Source: Wohlfahrtiimonas sp. G9077 | Lineage (GTDB): Bacteria; Pseudomonadota; Gammaproteobacteria; Cardiobacteriales; Wohlfahrtiimonadaceae | Length of the DNA stretch: 64,000 bases | Assembly: GCF_002252155.1 (NCBI RefSeq) | Contig: NZ_NEFD01000003.1 | Coordinates: forward strand, 62,001 to 126,000 | Reading direction: 5' to 3' | In this document: one piece after another, positions 17,830 to 25,754 of the stretch | How the letters are laid out: the number at the start of each line of letters is the position of its first letter | How positions within the stretch are numbered: position 1 is the stretch's first letter | Position numbers and translations under genes: made by a program | The notes under the pieces: model-generated | Databases searched by the model: none | The model's input: only the letters and a program-made list of their open reading frames with translations | What the model was told of the DNA's origin: nothing

Positions 17830-19359
17830 ATGGAACAGTTAAAAGCGCAAGCGGCCGGTAAAATTCGTAATCCAAATTTTGAAAATAAAATTGTCTCGGC
17901 AGAAGAAGCCGCATCATGGATGGAAGATGGTATGACCATCGGAATGAGTGGCTTTACTTTGTTTGGCGAACCTAAAGTGTTCCCGGGTGCATTAGCGGCT
18001 CGCGCACATAAAGATGGCATTAAAGTGAACATCTTTACCGGTGCGTCAATGGGACCGGATGCCGATGGCGTATTGGCTGAAAACAAAGCGATCAATTTGC
18101 GCTTACCTTACCAAGGCAATCCCATTTTACGTAAAGAGATCAATGGCGGCGAAGTGAAATACATCGACCAACATTTATCACACACCGCAGAACAATTGCG
18201 CCAAGGCGTGTTAGGTGAGATTGATTATGCTGTGATTGAAGCGGCAGCCATCACAGAAGATGGTCAAATCATTCCAACAGGTTCTGTGGGTAACTCACCG
18301 ATTTTTGTGGACAAAGCAAAACACGTGATCATTGAATTGAACGTATCTGCACCCGCAGCTTATGAAGGCATTCATGACGTGTATGTGCCAAAAGATCAAG
18401 GCGAAAACAGCCGTGAAGCGATTCCTGTGTATGATGTGAGTAAACGCATCGGCAGCGTTGGCATCAAAGTGGATCCTGCAAAAGTGCGCGGCATTGTATT
18501 ATCAGATCGCCCAGACATTCCATCACCTTTATTTGAACCAAATGAAGAGACGCAAAAAATTGCGGACAATTTATTAGAATTCTTAGAAAAAGAAGTGGAA
18601 GAAGGCCGTTTGACAGAAAGCTTAGCGCCGTTACAATCAGGCGTAGGTTCTGTGGCAAATGCTGTATTGAGCGGCATGAAGCACTCTAAATTTAAAGACA
18701 TCACTGTGGCATCAGAAGTGTTGCAAGATGGCATCTTTGACTTGATCGATGCGGGCGTTGTGAAATTTGCAGCCGCGACGGCATTCTCTTTATCCGCTAA
18801 ACTCGTGGCAACCCTTGCGGAAGATTTAGAGCGTTATAAAGGCAAAGTGATTTTCCGCCCACAAGAGATCACCAACCATCCTGAAGTGATTCGTCGTTTA
18901 GGCGTGATTTCTTTTAACACAGCGTTAGAAGCGGACATTTACGGCAACATCAACTCTACCCATGTCAATGGCACGCACATGATGAACGGCATTGGCGGCT
19001 CAGGTGACTTTGCCCGCAATGCGCGCATCACGATCTTTGTGACGCAATCGACCGCGAAAAATGGTGACATCTCTGCCATCGTGCCATTTGTAACGCACGT
19101 AGATCACGCAAACCATGATGTGGACGTGATTGTGACAGAACAAGGCTATGCGGATCTTCGTGGTAAATCACCTAAAGAGATCGCAGCCTTGGTGATTGAA
19201 AACTGTATGCATCCTAAATTTAAAGCCCAAGCACGTGATTACTTTGATCGCGCTTGTGCAAAAGGTGGTCAAACACCACACATCTTGTCTGAAGCATTCT
19301 CATGGCATGATCATTATGCGAAACATGGCACCATGGTTTTAGGCGAAAGCAAAAAATAA
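17830..19359 (+). CDS. Succinyl-CoA:acetate CoA-transferase family protein
   Basis: Class I CoA-transferase of the acetyl-CoA hydrolase/AarC/Cat1 family, expected to swap CoA between succinyl-CoA and acetate. The 509-residue protein has the catalytic glutamate in ASEVLQDG (Glu296), the GSGDFARN segment near 395, and GYADLRGKSPKE near 440. AGGAGG at 17818-17823 ends directly before ATG 17824, so ATG 17830, six bases downstream, is preferred. If it acts as in Acetobacter it can close the TCA cycle without succinyl-CoA synthetase, or let acetate be used or excreted. Acetyl-CoA hydrolase is the main alternative. Monocistronic, with a strong terminator. Confidence 0.85.
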   Translation: MEQLKAQAAGKIRNPNFENKIVSAEEAASWMEDGMTIGMSGFTLFGEPKVFPGALAARAHKDGIKVNIFTGASMGPDADGVLAENKAINLRLPYQGNPILRKEINGGEVKYIDQHLSHTAEQLRQGVLGEIDYAVIEAAAITEDGQIIPTGSVGNSPIFVDKAKHVIIELNVSAPAAYEGIHDVYVPKDQGENSREAIPVYDVSKRIGSVGIKVDPAKVRGIVLSDRPDIPSPLFEPNEETQKIADNLLEFLEKEVEEGRLTESLAPLQSGVGSVANAVLSGMKHSKFKDITVASEVLQDGIFDLIDAGVVKFAAATAFSLSAKLVATLAEDLERYKGKVIFRPQEITNHPEVIRRLGVISFNTALEADIYGNINSTHVNGTHMMNGIGGSGDFARNARITIFVTQSTAKNGDISAIVPFVTHVDHANHDVDVIVTEQGYADLRGKSPKEIAALVIENCMHPKFKAQARDYFDRACAKGGQTPHILSEAFSWHDHYAKHGTMVLGESKK

Positions 19360-19372
19360 ATTGGGTCATTAA

Positions 19373-19405
19373 AAAAATCCCTGATGACGATCAGGGATTT
19401 TTTTT
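19373..19405. terminator. Shared terminator between the CoA-transferase and PAS genes
   Basis: ATCCCTGAT (19377-19385) and ATCAGGGAT (19390-19398) around GACG, with A-run before and T-run after, so it can act in both directions between two convergent genes. Confidence 0.85.
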
Positions 19406-19425
19406 GTCTCAATGTTTAGTGCCGA

Positions 19426-19875
19426 TTAATCGAGTGTGGCATAAAGCGCGATGGCATCTTTTAATTTCTCTTCACTTGGCATTCTGCGAATGGATGTGAA
19501 TGCAGTGATGTTGCCATCTTTATCAAATGAAGGCACAACGGTGGCGTACACCCAATAATATTCACCATCTTTACAAAGATTTTTCACATAACCATTCCAA
19601 CTTTTGCCGGATTCAATGGTGCTCCACATGTCCTTAAATGCCGCTTTTGGCATGTCAGGATGGCGCAAAATGTTTTGAGGCTGACCGATCAATTCATCTC
19701 TTGTATAGCCGGAGATGTCAATAAAAGCTTGATTCGCTTGCATGATTATTCCGTTCGTATCCGTATATGAAACAATGAGTCGGCCAATCGGGTAAGGGAT
19801 GCGTGTATCATTGACTGAGACTGTACGAGTTGAACCATCATAATAATGTAATTCTACTTCGCGAGAATTCGACAT
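19426..19875 (-). CDS. Stand-alone Aer-type PAS domain protein
   Basis: The whole 149-residue product is one PAS domain very like the redox-sensing FAD-PAS of the aerotaxis receptor Aer. It has IPYPIGRLIVSYTD, GYTRDELIGQPQNILRHPD, WNGYVKN and DGEYYWV, in the Aer order. No membrane helix, HAMP, kinase, cyclase or methyl-accepting domain follows. ATG 19875 is chosen, with GGAG and AAGGA just upstream; an earlier in-frame start at 19917 lacks support. The gene is monocistronic, divergent from kdsD. It probably binds FAD and signals through a partner, which is inference; no partner is near. Confidence 0.8.
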   Translation of the reverse strand: MSNSREVELHYYDGSTRTVSVNDTRIPYPIGRLIVSYTDTNGIIMQANQAFIDISGYTRDELIGQPQNILRHPDMPKAAFKDMWSTIESGKSWNGYVKNLCKDGEYYWVYATVVPSFDKDGNITAFTSIRRMPSEEKLKDAIALYATLD

Positions 19876-20002
19876 TTCCTTCTCTCCTAAGCTTGTGTAG
19901 AAATTTAAAATAGGCAATTTTCATTGTGTTATATTGCCGCGACAATTGACCATTATACGATAAAGCGGCCAAAGATAAACTGAGAATCAGGAAAATATTC
20001 GC

Positions 20003-20008
20003 TATAAT
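20003..20008 (+). promoter_or_regulatory. kdsD -10 box candidate
   Basis: TATAAT at 20003-20008 lies 32 bases before the kdsD start; no good -35 hexamer is seen at the right distance, so support is partial. Confidence 0.35.
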
Positions 20009-20039
20009 TACGGCTCTATTCATGGTTGGAAGAGATTGA

Positions 20040-21014
20040 ATGAACCCACAAGATCGCGCAATTGCTCATGCAAAACGAGTGTTGGAGATTGAAGCTAAAG
20101 CCGTGAGTGCTTTGCAATCAATCATTGATGAAAATTTTTATGCCATTTGCCAAGTCCTCAAAGCGTGCACAGGGCGCGTTGTGGTCACTGGTATGGGCAA
20201 GTCTGGACACATTGGCCATAAGATTGCCGCAACCTTAGCAAGCACCGGCACCCCTGCATTTTTTATGCATCCGGCAGAGGCAAGCCATGGTGATTTAGGC
20301 ATGATCACGGCATCTGATGTGGTGATTGCTTTATCAAACTCAGGGGAATCCGATGAGATTGTTGCCATCATGCCCATCATGATTCGCCAAGGCACACAAG
20401 TGATCGCCATTACAGGCAATGATCAATCAACATTGGCAAAAAATGCGCAGTATCATTTGTTGGCAAAAGTGACAGAAGAGGCCTGCCCATTGAATTTAGC
20501 GCCCACGTCATCGACAACAGCAGTGCTTGCTTTAGGCGATGCCATTGCAGTGACGTTGATGGAAATGCGTGGCTTTACGGCAGATGATTTTGCGCGCTCT
20601 CATCCGGGGGGTAAATTAGGCCGCCGTTTATTGCTGCGTGTCTCAGATGTGATGGCACCATTTGATGAGCTCGCGAATGTTTCTGAAGATCAGCATTTAA
20701 CCGATGGTTTGCTTGAAATGACCAAATATCCCCTTGGCATCATCGTGGTGACGGATGAATCTGCCCATTTAAAAGGTGTGTTCAGTGAAGGGGATTTGCG
20801 CCGCACGTGGACAAAGCATGCAGACATTCGTCAATTGACCATGAAAGCCTGCATGACAGAAACCCCCATCAGCATTGGACCTGACGCTTTAGCAGTGGAT
20901 GCTGCAAATTTAATGGAAGCAAAACGCATCAGCGCGTTGCCTGTGTTAGATGATGCGGGTCATGTGGTGGGCGTTGTGACGATGCACCATTTATTAAAAG
21001 CGAGAGTCATGTAA
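20040..21014 (+). CDS. kdsD: D-arabinose 5-phosphate isomerase
   Basis: Interconverts ribulose 5-phosphate and arabinose 5-phosphate, the first step toward Kdo for lipopolysaccharide. The 324-residue protein has an N-terminal SIS domain (about 35-180) with GMGKSGHIGHK and ASHGDLGM, and two C-terminal CBS domains (about 205-325). The length equals E. coli KdsD (328). GGAAGAG upstream supports ATG 20040. In many relatives the neighbours are kdsC and the lpt genes; here rep follows after 3 bases, so the usual cluster is broken. A GutQ-type paralogue would look alike. Confidence 0.9.
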   Translation: MNPQDRAIAHAKRVLEIEAKAVSALQSIIDENFYAICQVLKACTGRVVVTGMGKSGHIGHKIAATLASTGTPAFFMHPAEASHGDLGMITASDVVIALSNSGESDEIVAIMPIMIRQGTQVIAITGNDQSTLAKNAQYHLLAKVTEEACPLNLAPTSSTTAVLALGDAIAVTLMEMRGFTADDFARSHPGGKLGRRLLLRVSDVMAPFDELANVSEDQHLTDGLLEMTKYPLGIIVVTDESAHLKGVFSEGDLRRTWTKHADIRQLTMKACMTETPISIGPDALAVDAANLMEAKRISALPVLDDAGHVVGVVTMHHLLKARVM

Positions 21015-21017
21015 GTC

Positions 21018-22988
21018 ATGCAGTTGAATCAACAGCAGTTAGAAGCGGTCCATTCCATTGATCGACCGCTTTTGGTGTTAGCAGGTGCAGGCTCTGGTAA
21101 AACGCGCGTCATCACCGAAAAGATTAAATATCTTGTGCGCGAGTGTCATTATCCTGCCCGTAGCATTTATGCCGTCACGTTTACCAATAAAGCGGCCAAA
21201 GAGATGGCAGAGCGCATTAAAGGCACGCTCAAGCGTGAGGAGTCGAAAGGGCTTCGCGTCACGACCTTTCATCGCTTGGGTTTGCAGATTTTAAAAAAAC
21301 ATGGGCATTTATGTGGTTTAAAAGCAGGTTTTTCCATTTATGATCAGCGCGACAGTTTAGGATTATTGACCGATTACCTCAACGATAGTGATGAGGCGAA
21401 AATGATGCAAATGCAGATTTCTAACTGGAAAAATGACCATCAATCGGTGGAATCTGTGCAATCGATGGTGGATGATGAAGCCATGGTACATGCGGTGGAT
21501 GTGTATCGTGAGTATCGTGATCAGCTCACCACTTATAATGCGGTGGATTTTGATGATTTGATTTTCCTGCCGCTCAATCTTTTGCAAACCCATGAAGAGG
21601 TGCGCCGTTATTGGCAGCGGGAGATTCGTTATTTGTTGGTGGATGAATATCAAGACACGAACTTATGCCAGTATGAATTGGTGAAGCTGTTGGTTGGCAG
21701 TAAAAGTGGTTTGACGGTGGTGGGGGATGATGATCAATCCATTTATGCTTGGCGGGGCGCACGACCTGAAAATCTCAATCAGCTGCACCATGATTTCCCA
21801 AATCTCAAGATGATTAAGCTTGAGCAAAATTACCGCTCAACGGGGCACATTCTCAATGCGGCGAACCATGTGATCCGTTTTAATCCCCATTTATATGAAA
21901 AGTCCTTATGGTCAAGTTTAGGGATGGGCGATGAGATCACCATTGATGAGTTTAAGAGCGCCCAAGATGAGATTGATTATGTGGTGCTCTCCATTGAAGA
22001 ACAAGCGGCGCTGACGGGCAATGATTACAGTCAGTTTGCCATTTTATATCGCGGCAATCATCAGGCAAAAGCATATGAAATGGCGCTCAATATGCGCAAT
22101 ATTCCGGTGCGCGTTGTGGGTGGTACGAGCTTTTTTCAGCAGCCGGAAATTAAGGATTTAATCTCATATTTAAAAGTGATGGTCAATCCGAATGACACGG
22201 CATCTTTGGTGCGCATTTTAAACATTCCTAAGCGTGAAATTGGCGCGGTCTCTTTGAAAAAGCTGTTAGAGTTTGCCAAAGTCAATCAATTGTCACTTTA
22301 TGAGACGCTGAGTCACTCACAATTGGGCAAAGTGATGGGCAAGGGCTTAGGCTTGCGCTGCGGCGATTTTTATCGGATTTTAGAGCACACCAAGACAATG
22401 TTGGATCAAGGGCAAACGTGCGAAGCATTGGAAAAGATGCTCGATGCCATTGGTTATGAAGATTATCTTCGCGATCAATCCACATCGCCGAAATCCTTTG
22501 AGCGCAAGCAAAGTAACATTCAGTATTTGATCAATTGGCTCGATCAATATGACATGCCGTTTGATGAGATATTATCGCACTTAACGCTGGTCTCCATTTT
22601 AGACAATGACAGCGAGCAAAAAGAACACAATGCAGTGACGCTCATGACTCTGCACAGTGCCAAAGGCCTTGAGTTTCCGTATGTGTATTTGGTGAGCATG
22701 GAAGAGGACATTTTGCCGCATAAAAACAGCATCGACAATGATACGGTGGAAGAGGAGCGGCGCCTTTTTTATGTGGGCATAACACGCGCGCGTCAGCGTT
22801 TATCCTTGACCTATTGCCGTCAGCGTAAACGTTATGGTGAATGGGAGCCGTGTACCCCAAGCCGATTTTTAGATGAATTGCCAGAGGCAAACATCATTTG
22901 GCGTCGCCCAGGTGATGAGTCGCTTCAGGTGAAGCCAGCACAAATGTCAGCGGTATTGGGGGATTTACAGGCGTTACTGGGGGGATGA
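21018..22988 (+). CDS. rep: ATP-dependent DNA helicase Rep
   Basis: Superfamily 1A 3'-5' helicase that clears proteins ahead of replication forks. Helicase motifs are in order: Walker A AGAGSGKT (about 22-29), TFTNKAAKEM, VDEYQDTN, GDDDQSIYAWRGA, QNYRS, and the late motif HSAKGLEF with ITRARQRL. The 656-residue length is nearer to Rep (673) than UvrD (720), and the C-terminus lacks the UvrD tail. It follows kdsD by 3 bases and converges on dnaA with a single base between the two stop codons, leaving no room for a terminator. Confidence 0.9.
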   Translation: MQLNQQQLEAVHSIDRPLLVLAGAGSGKTRVITEKIKYLVRECHYPARSIYAVTFTNKAAKEMAERIKGTLKREESKGLRVTTFHRLGLQILKKHGHLCGLKAGFSIYDQRDSLGLLTDYLNDSDEAKMMQMQISNWKNDHQSVESVQSMVDDEAMVHAVDVYREYRDQLTTYNAVDFDDLIFLPLNLLQTHEEVRRYWQREIRYLLVDEYQDTNLCQYELVKLLVGSKSGLTVVGDDDQSIYAWRGARPENLNQLHHDFPNLKMIKLEQNYRSTGHILNAANHVIRFNPHLYEKSLWSSLGMGDEITIDEFKSAQDEIDYVVLSIEEQAALTGNDYSQFAILYRGNHQAKAYEMALNMRNIPVRVVGGTSFFQQPEIKDLISYLKVMVNPNDTASLVRILNIPKREIGAVSLKKLLEFAKVNQLSLYETLSHSQLGKVMGKGLGLRCGDFYRILEHTKTMLDQGQTCEALEKMLDAIGYEDYLRDQSTSPKSFERKQSNIQYLINWLDQYDMPFDEILSHLTLVSILDNDSEQKEHNAVTLMTLHSAKGLEFPYVYLVSMEEDILPHKNSIDNDTVEEERRLFYVGITRARQRLSLTYCRQRKRYGEWEPCTPSRFLDELPEANIIWRRPGDESLQVKPAQMSAVLGDLQALLGG

Positions 22989-22989
22989 T

Positions 22990-24354
22990 TTAGTGTGTCA
23001 ATGTGGCGCGGATGGTTTCAAAGTCACGTTGCAAGGCATAATCTTTTTTAAGCTCCGTTTCCACCTTACGGCAAGCATGCATCACGGTGGAATGGTCGCG
23101 TTCAAAGGCGCGGCCAATTTCAGGCAAACTGTGTTGTGTCAATAAGCGCGCCACATACATGGCCAATTGTCTAGGCTTGGCAATGTTGGCGGCTCTGGAT
23201 TTACCCGTTAAATCCGCAGTTTTTAAGCCATAATATGTCGTGACCACTTTTTGGATGTTTGTTAGCGTGATTTGGCGGCTTTGGATCTCCATGAGGCTGC
23301 CCAGCGCATCTTGGGCAATGCTGACAGAGAGCGGCGAGCCTTTAAAGTTCGCAAGGGCATTGACTTGCTTTAATGCGCCTTCTAATTCTCGCACGCTGGC
23401 TTTGACGGTTTGAGCAATAAAAAATGCCGTCTCTTGCGGCAAATTTAGGCCCCAGTTTTCTGCTTTTTGCAGCAGGATGGCAATCCGATGCTCGAGCTCA
23501 GGCGGCTCAATGTTCACGATGAGCCCTGAGGCAAAACGTGATTTTAAACGATCTTCCATCATTTCAAGCTCTTTCGGATAACGGTCACAGGTTAAAATCA
23601 CCTGATGGCCACCATCAAGGAGCGTATTAAATGTATGGAAAAAAACCTCTTGTGATGTGTCTTTGCCCGCTAAAAGTTGAATGTCATCGATCAATAGCGC
23701 ATCTAAGGTTTTATAAAAGTGACGCAAATCCGAATGGGTGTTGTTGCGAAAGCTGCGCACAATGTCTTCAATGAAGCTGTCACAGTGCTGATAAATTAAG
23801 CGCGCATCGGGATATTTTTCACGAATGGAGTTACCCACAGCATGCATTAAATGGGTTTTGCCAAGCCCGGTGCTGCCGTAAATGAACAATGGATTGTGGG
23901 ATGTGCCAGGATGCTGCGCCACTTGTGCGCACGCTGCGAGGGCAAATTGGTTTGATTTACCTTCCACAAAGTTATTGAAGGTAAAATCATGGTTAAGGTT
24001 ACTGGTTTCAATGGCCGATTCTTTGATGAAATCCTTGATCACATCGCGTGAACGCCCGCCGCGTCCACCGCTTTTACGGCTTTTCTTTTCCACAACGGCC
24101 GGTGCTGAATATTCATCTTCAGTGCCAACGCCATATTGAATTGTGATGTCATGGTCTAATTTGCCTGAAAAGATCTTAGTGATGATCTCTTCATAGTTCT
24201 TTTTCACCCAACGAATGATCATGTCAGATGCTGCCAAAATAATGACCTTATCTTCTTTAATCAGAAATTTGAGCGGGGCAACCCACATAGCAAAGTCGTC
24301 TTCAGGGATATTGCCAGACAATTCCGAGAGACATTCTTCAATTATTACATCCAT
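22990..24354 (-). CDS. dnaA: Chromosomal replication initiator DnaA
   Basis: AAA+ protein that opens oriC. The 454-residue protein has domain I (1-75), a short basic linker with GGRGGRSR (about 96-103), the AAA+ core with Walker A GSTGLGKT (160-167) and Walker B LLIDDIQ, and domain IV with the DNA-binding signature DHSTVMHACRKVE near 425. All parts are intact. Its context is unusual: no dnaN or recF next to it, rpmH is 11 kb away, and no cluster of DnaA boxes flanks it. Upstream is a pilin gene on the same strand. Confidence 0.95.
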   Translation of the reverse strand: MDVIIEECLSELSGNIPEDDFAMWVAPLKFLIKEDKVIILAASDMIIRWVKKNYEEIITKIFSGKLDHDITIQYGVGTEDEYSAPAVVEKKSRKSGGRGGRSRDVIKDFIKESAIETSNLNHDFTFNNFVEGKSNQFALAACAQVAQHPGTSHNPLFIYGSTGLGKTHLMHAVGNSIREKYPDARLIYQHCDSFIEDIVRSFRNNTHSDLRHFYKTLDALLIDDIQLLAGKDTSQEVFFHTFNTLLDGGHQVILTCDRYPKELEMMEDRLKSRFASGLIVNIEPPELEHRIAILLQKAENWGLNLPQETAFFIAQTVKASVRELEGALKQVNALANFKGSPLSVSIAQDALGSLMEIQSRQITLTNIQKVVTTYYGLKTADLTGKSRAANIAKPRQLAMYVARLLTQHSLPEIGRAFERDHSTVMHACRKVETELKKDYALQRDFETIRATLTH

Positions 24355-24436
24355 TTTAATTTTCTAGACCAATGACGGGGCGATATTGTAGCAAATAAAT
24401 CCATTTTCAGAAAATGGGGAGAGGCAAATTATGCGA

Positions 24437-24835
24437 TTATTTTTGGCAATCTGATGGCGTAATTTCACCGCTGCTTTTAAGCTCAATCGTTTTACATTGA
24501 TCTTTCTCTTTTAACCAAGTGCCTTGTGCAGTTGCGGTTAAGGTGTATTGTTTACCTTGATGATACTGATAGGTGAGTCGATAGATGGGGGTGCTGCCAT
24601 GCTTAACTAGATCATTGATTTTAGCATCGGCTAAGGTGATCTCACCATAAGTTTTGCGTTGCTCAAGGCGTGTTTTTTCAATCTGTGATTGTGCAGCGGT
24701 CAAAGCTGCGATGCCTTCTGCAATTTTGGTTTTGCGCTGGGCGTTTTGATAACTTGGCACAGCAAACATTGCAATGATGCCAATGATGGCCACAACAATC
24801 ATCAGTTCAATCAGGGTAAAACCGTTCTTATGCAT
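24437..24835 (-). CDS. Type IV minor pilin (PilE-like)
   Basis: Prepilin of 132 residues with a six-residue leader ending in glycine, then the class IV motif [18 protein letters not shown]: cleavage would fall between Gly and Phe, placing Glu at mature position 5. The hydrophobic helix is followed by a small globular domain with two cysteines near the C-terminus (DQCKTIEL and SDCQK), which likely form a disulfide loop. Size and sequence suit a minor pilin of the PilE/ComP kind rather than the major subunit. It is apart from pilMNOPQ, as minor pilins often are. Confidence 0.82.
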   Translation of the reverse strand: MHKNGFTLIELMIVVAIIGIIAMFAVPSYQNAQRKTKIAEGIAALTAAQSQIEKTRLEQRKTYGEITLADAKINDLVKHGSTPIYRLTYQYHQGKQYTLTATAQGTWLKEKDQCKTIELKSSGEITPSDCQK

Positions 24836-24875
24836 TTGATCACCTTTTCATTATGGGTTTAGTTAGGAGGCTCAG

Positions 24876-25655
24876 TTATTTTACATGATTAATGAATTGC
24901 TTAAAGCGCTCGGAGGTTGGATTGGTGAACATCACTTCAGGTTCGCCACTCTCTTCAATGACGCCTTGATGGAAAAAGAGGATTTGATCTGATACATTGC
25001 GCGCAAAGTCCATTTCATGGGTCACGATGATCATGGTCATGCCATCGGCCGCAAGTTCTTGAATCACTTTTAAGACTTCTTGTACCAATTCAGGATCAAG
25101 GGCAGAGGTGGGTTCATCAAATAAAATCACCTCAGGATTCATGGCAAGGGTGCGAGCAATGGCAACGCGCTGCTGCTGACCGCCTGATAAACTGCTTGGG
25201 TAGACATCTTTTTTATCCAATAAGCCCACTTTGTCTAAGAGTTTTTCTGCTGTGGCAATGGCCTCTTTTTTCGGGATGCCAAGGACATGGACGGGCGCTT
25301 CAATCACATTTTCAAGCACCGTCATGTGCGCCCATAAGTTAAAGCTTTGAAACACCATGCCCACTTTGCTGCGATATTTTTGGAGTTGTTTTTGGTTTTT
25401 CGCCACCAATCCTTTTGGGCTCTCTTTTAATTCAAGCACTTCTTGATTGAGGGCAATGGTGCCGGCATTTGGGTTTTCTAATAAGTTCAAACAGCGCAAA
25501 AAAGTACTTTTGCCAGAGCCCGAAGAACCTAAAAGAGAGATGACTTCTCCCTTATACAAGGATAGAGATATGCCCTTGAGAATTTCAAGTTCACCAAAGG
25601 ACTTATGTAAGTTCTGTACCTCGAGCACGGGCGCAATGTTCTGTTGACTCATCAT
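24876..25655 (-). CDS. Amino-acid ABC transporter ATP-binding protein
   Basis: ATPase of a polar amino-acid importer (HisP/GlnQ/ArtP type). The 259-residue protein has Walker A GSSGSGKST, signature LSGGQQQRVAIARTLA, Walker B VILFDEPTSALDPE and the switch histidine in IVTHEMDFA. The extra residues between Walker A and signature resemble HisP/OccP subunits. No permease or binding-protein gene is adjacent, so the substrate is unknown; it must pair with membrane subunits encoded elsewhere. ATG at 25655 (or the following ATG at 25652) has an A/T-rich upstream. Divergent from tamA. Confidence 0.85.
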   Translation of the reverse strand: MMSQQNIAPVLEVQNLHKSFGELEILKGISLSLYKGEVISLLGSSGSGKSTFLRCLNLLENPNAGTIALNQEVLELKESPKGLVAKNQKQLQKYRSKVGMVFQSFNLWAHMTVLENVIEAPVHVLGIPKKEAIATAEKLLDKVGLLDKKDVYPSSLSGGQQQRVAIARTLAMNPEVILFDEPTSALDPELVQEVLKVIQELAADGMTMIIVTHEMDFARNVSDQILFFHQGVIEESGEPEVMFTNPTSERFKQFINHVK

Positions 25656-25715
25656 ACCTAAAATCTGTAAATTAAAATAATGGGTGATTATAACAAATAA
25701 AATCTGTGACTTTGT

Positions 25716-25721
25716 TATAAT
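25716..25721 (+). promoter_or_regulatory. tamA -10 box candidate
   Basis: TATAAT at 25716-25721, 34 bases before tamA; on the opposite strand another TATAAT (25692-25687) could serve the ABC ATPase gene. No convincing -35 boxes were placed. Confidence 0.35.
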
Positions 25722-25754
25722 TACCGCTCTTAATCATACAATGAACGAATTAGG

